Shown: piece by piece, positions 4,982 through 5,414 of the stretch
How the letters are laid out: each line of letters opens with the position of its first letter
How positions within the stretch are numbered: the stretch's first letter is position 1
NCBI GenBank assembly: GCA_934845495.1
Contig: CAKWRB010000007.1
Span: 8,381 to 13,794 of the forward strand
Source: an uncultured bacterium
GTDB lineage: Bacteria; Bacillota; Clostridia; Oscillospirales; Ruminococcaceae
Reading direction: 5' to 3'
DNA: 5,414 nucleotides
The notes under the pieces: generated by a model
What the model was told of the DNA's origin: nothing
Seen by the model: the letters and a program-made list of their open reading frames with translations, nothing else
The model's database searches: none
Translations under genes and position numbers: made by a program

Positions 4982-5413
4982 TCACTGTGGGAGTTCGATC
5001 TTGCCGCCGCCGAATACCCGGCGGCCCTGGTAGAACACCACCGACTGCCCCGGGGTGATGGCCCGCTGGGGCTCATCAAACGCCAGCTGCACCCGGCCGT
5101 TCTCCAGCGGTGTGAGCAGGGCAGCTGCCGGCCTGGCGGCATAGCGGATCTTGGCGGTGACCCGCACCGGCCCGGTGAGCGACTCCACCTCGATGAGGTT
5201 CACCTCGCCGGCGGTGAGGATGCTCCGGAACAGCCCCTCCCCGGAGGTCAGGGTGACGGTGTTCTGTTCCGGGTCGATGCCGCAGACGAACATCCGCTGT
5301 CCAAAGCCGATGCCCAGTCCCCGGCGCTGGCCGATGGTATACCGCCAGATGCCCTCGTGGGTGCCAAGCACCCTGCCCTCCCGGTCGACGAAGCTGCCCC
5401 TGGGCGGCTCCTC
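4982..5413 (-). CDS. mnmA: tRNA-specific 2-thiouridylase MnmA, C-terminal part (5' end beyond window)
   Basis: MnmA transfers sulfur to U34 of the tRNAs for Lys, Glu and Gln, making the 2-thiouridine of mnm5s2U, with ATP and a persulfide supplied by a cysteine desulfurase. The last 143 residues are visible; the family is about 350-370 long. The window starts in the central domain with GSFVDREGRVLGTHEG and the diagnostic YTIGQRRGLGIGFG. The C-terminal beta-barrel follows, with KIRYAARPAAALL, EPQRAITPGQSVVFYQG and the closing VFGGGKIEL. The N-terminal PP-loop ATPase motif and both catalytic cysteines would lie outside the window. The GTG at 5371 is an internal Val codon of the family motif VLGTHEG, not a start. 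The gene converges on the flippase operon, and a shared terminator lies 8 bp after its stop. Codons are GC-rich, as in ltaE. Confidence 0.96.
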   Translation of the reverse strand, partial: EEPPRGSFVDREGRVLGTHEGIWRYTIGQRRGLGIGFGQRMFVCGIDPEQNTVTLTSGEGLFRSILTAGEVNLIEVESLTGPVRVTAKIRYAARPAAALLTPLENGRVQLAFDEPQRAITPGQSVVFYQGRRVFGGGKIELPQ

Positions 5414-5414
5414 A

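Overview
The window looks like chromosome from a moderately GC-rich, low-redundancy member of the Bacillota, most likely a gut Clostridia/Oscillospirales bacterium of the Faecalibacterium, Gemmiger or Subdoligranulum type. This rests on strong AGGAGG ribosome sites, sigma-A type promoters with 17-bp spacers, short intrinsic terminators, and GC-rich housekeeping codon use beside a few genes with GCT/GTT/AAG-biased codons typical of high expression. The placement is inferred from style, not from a database match. I see no mobile element, CRISPR array, rRNA or tRNA.

Left part (1-1182, minus strand). A secreted, very acidic protein of unknown function starts at 823 and runs off the left edge. Its upstream region of about 300 bp is unusually well equipped. 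It has a perfect consensus promoter (TTGACA-17-TATAAT), a second upstream promoter, a small hairpin at the probable transcript start, an AT-rich tract, and two inverted copies of a 14-bp motif that could be regulator sites.

Middle part (1127-2816, minus strand). ridA (reactive imine deaminase) has its own good promoter and is followed by a strong intrinsic terminator. Only about 25 bp beyond the terminator lies the ribosome site of ltaE (low-specificity L-threonine aldolase), which ends in another terminator. The two genes make sense together: LtaE is a PLP enzyme of threonine/glycine metabolism, and RidA clears reactive enamine/imine products that damage PLP enzymes. The terminator between them, with no visible separate ltaE promoter, suggests that ltaE depends on read-through.

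Right part (2939-4974, plus strand). A divergent promoter drives a two-gene overlapping operon. The first gene is a 14-segment polysaccharide/lipid-linked oligosaccharide flippase of the MOP/Wzx type. The second is a small COG2426 (Sm_multidrug_ex, PF06695) membrane protein, a family proposed to be related in fold to the DedA/VTT proteins. A hairpin terminator follows and is shared with the converging 3' end of mnmA (tRNA 2-thiouridylase), whose N-terminal part lies beyond the right edge.

I found no clear case of a wholly new system. The best leads are the highly expressed acidic secreted protein with its regulatory region, the terminator-separated ridA/ltaE pair, and the coupling of a Wzx-like flippase to a DedA-like protein.
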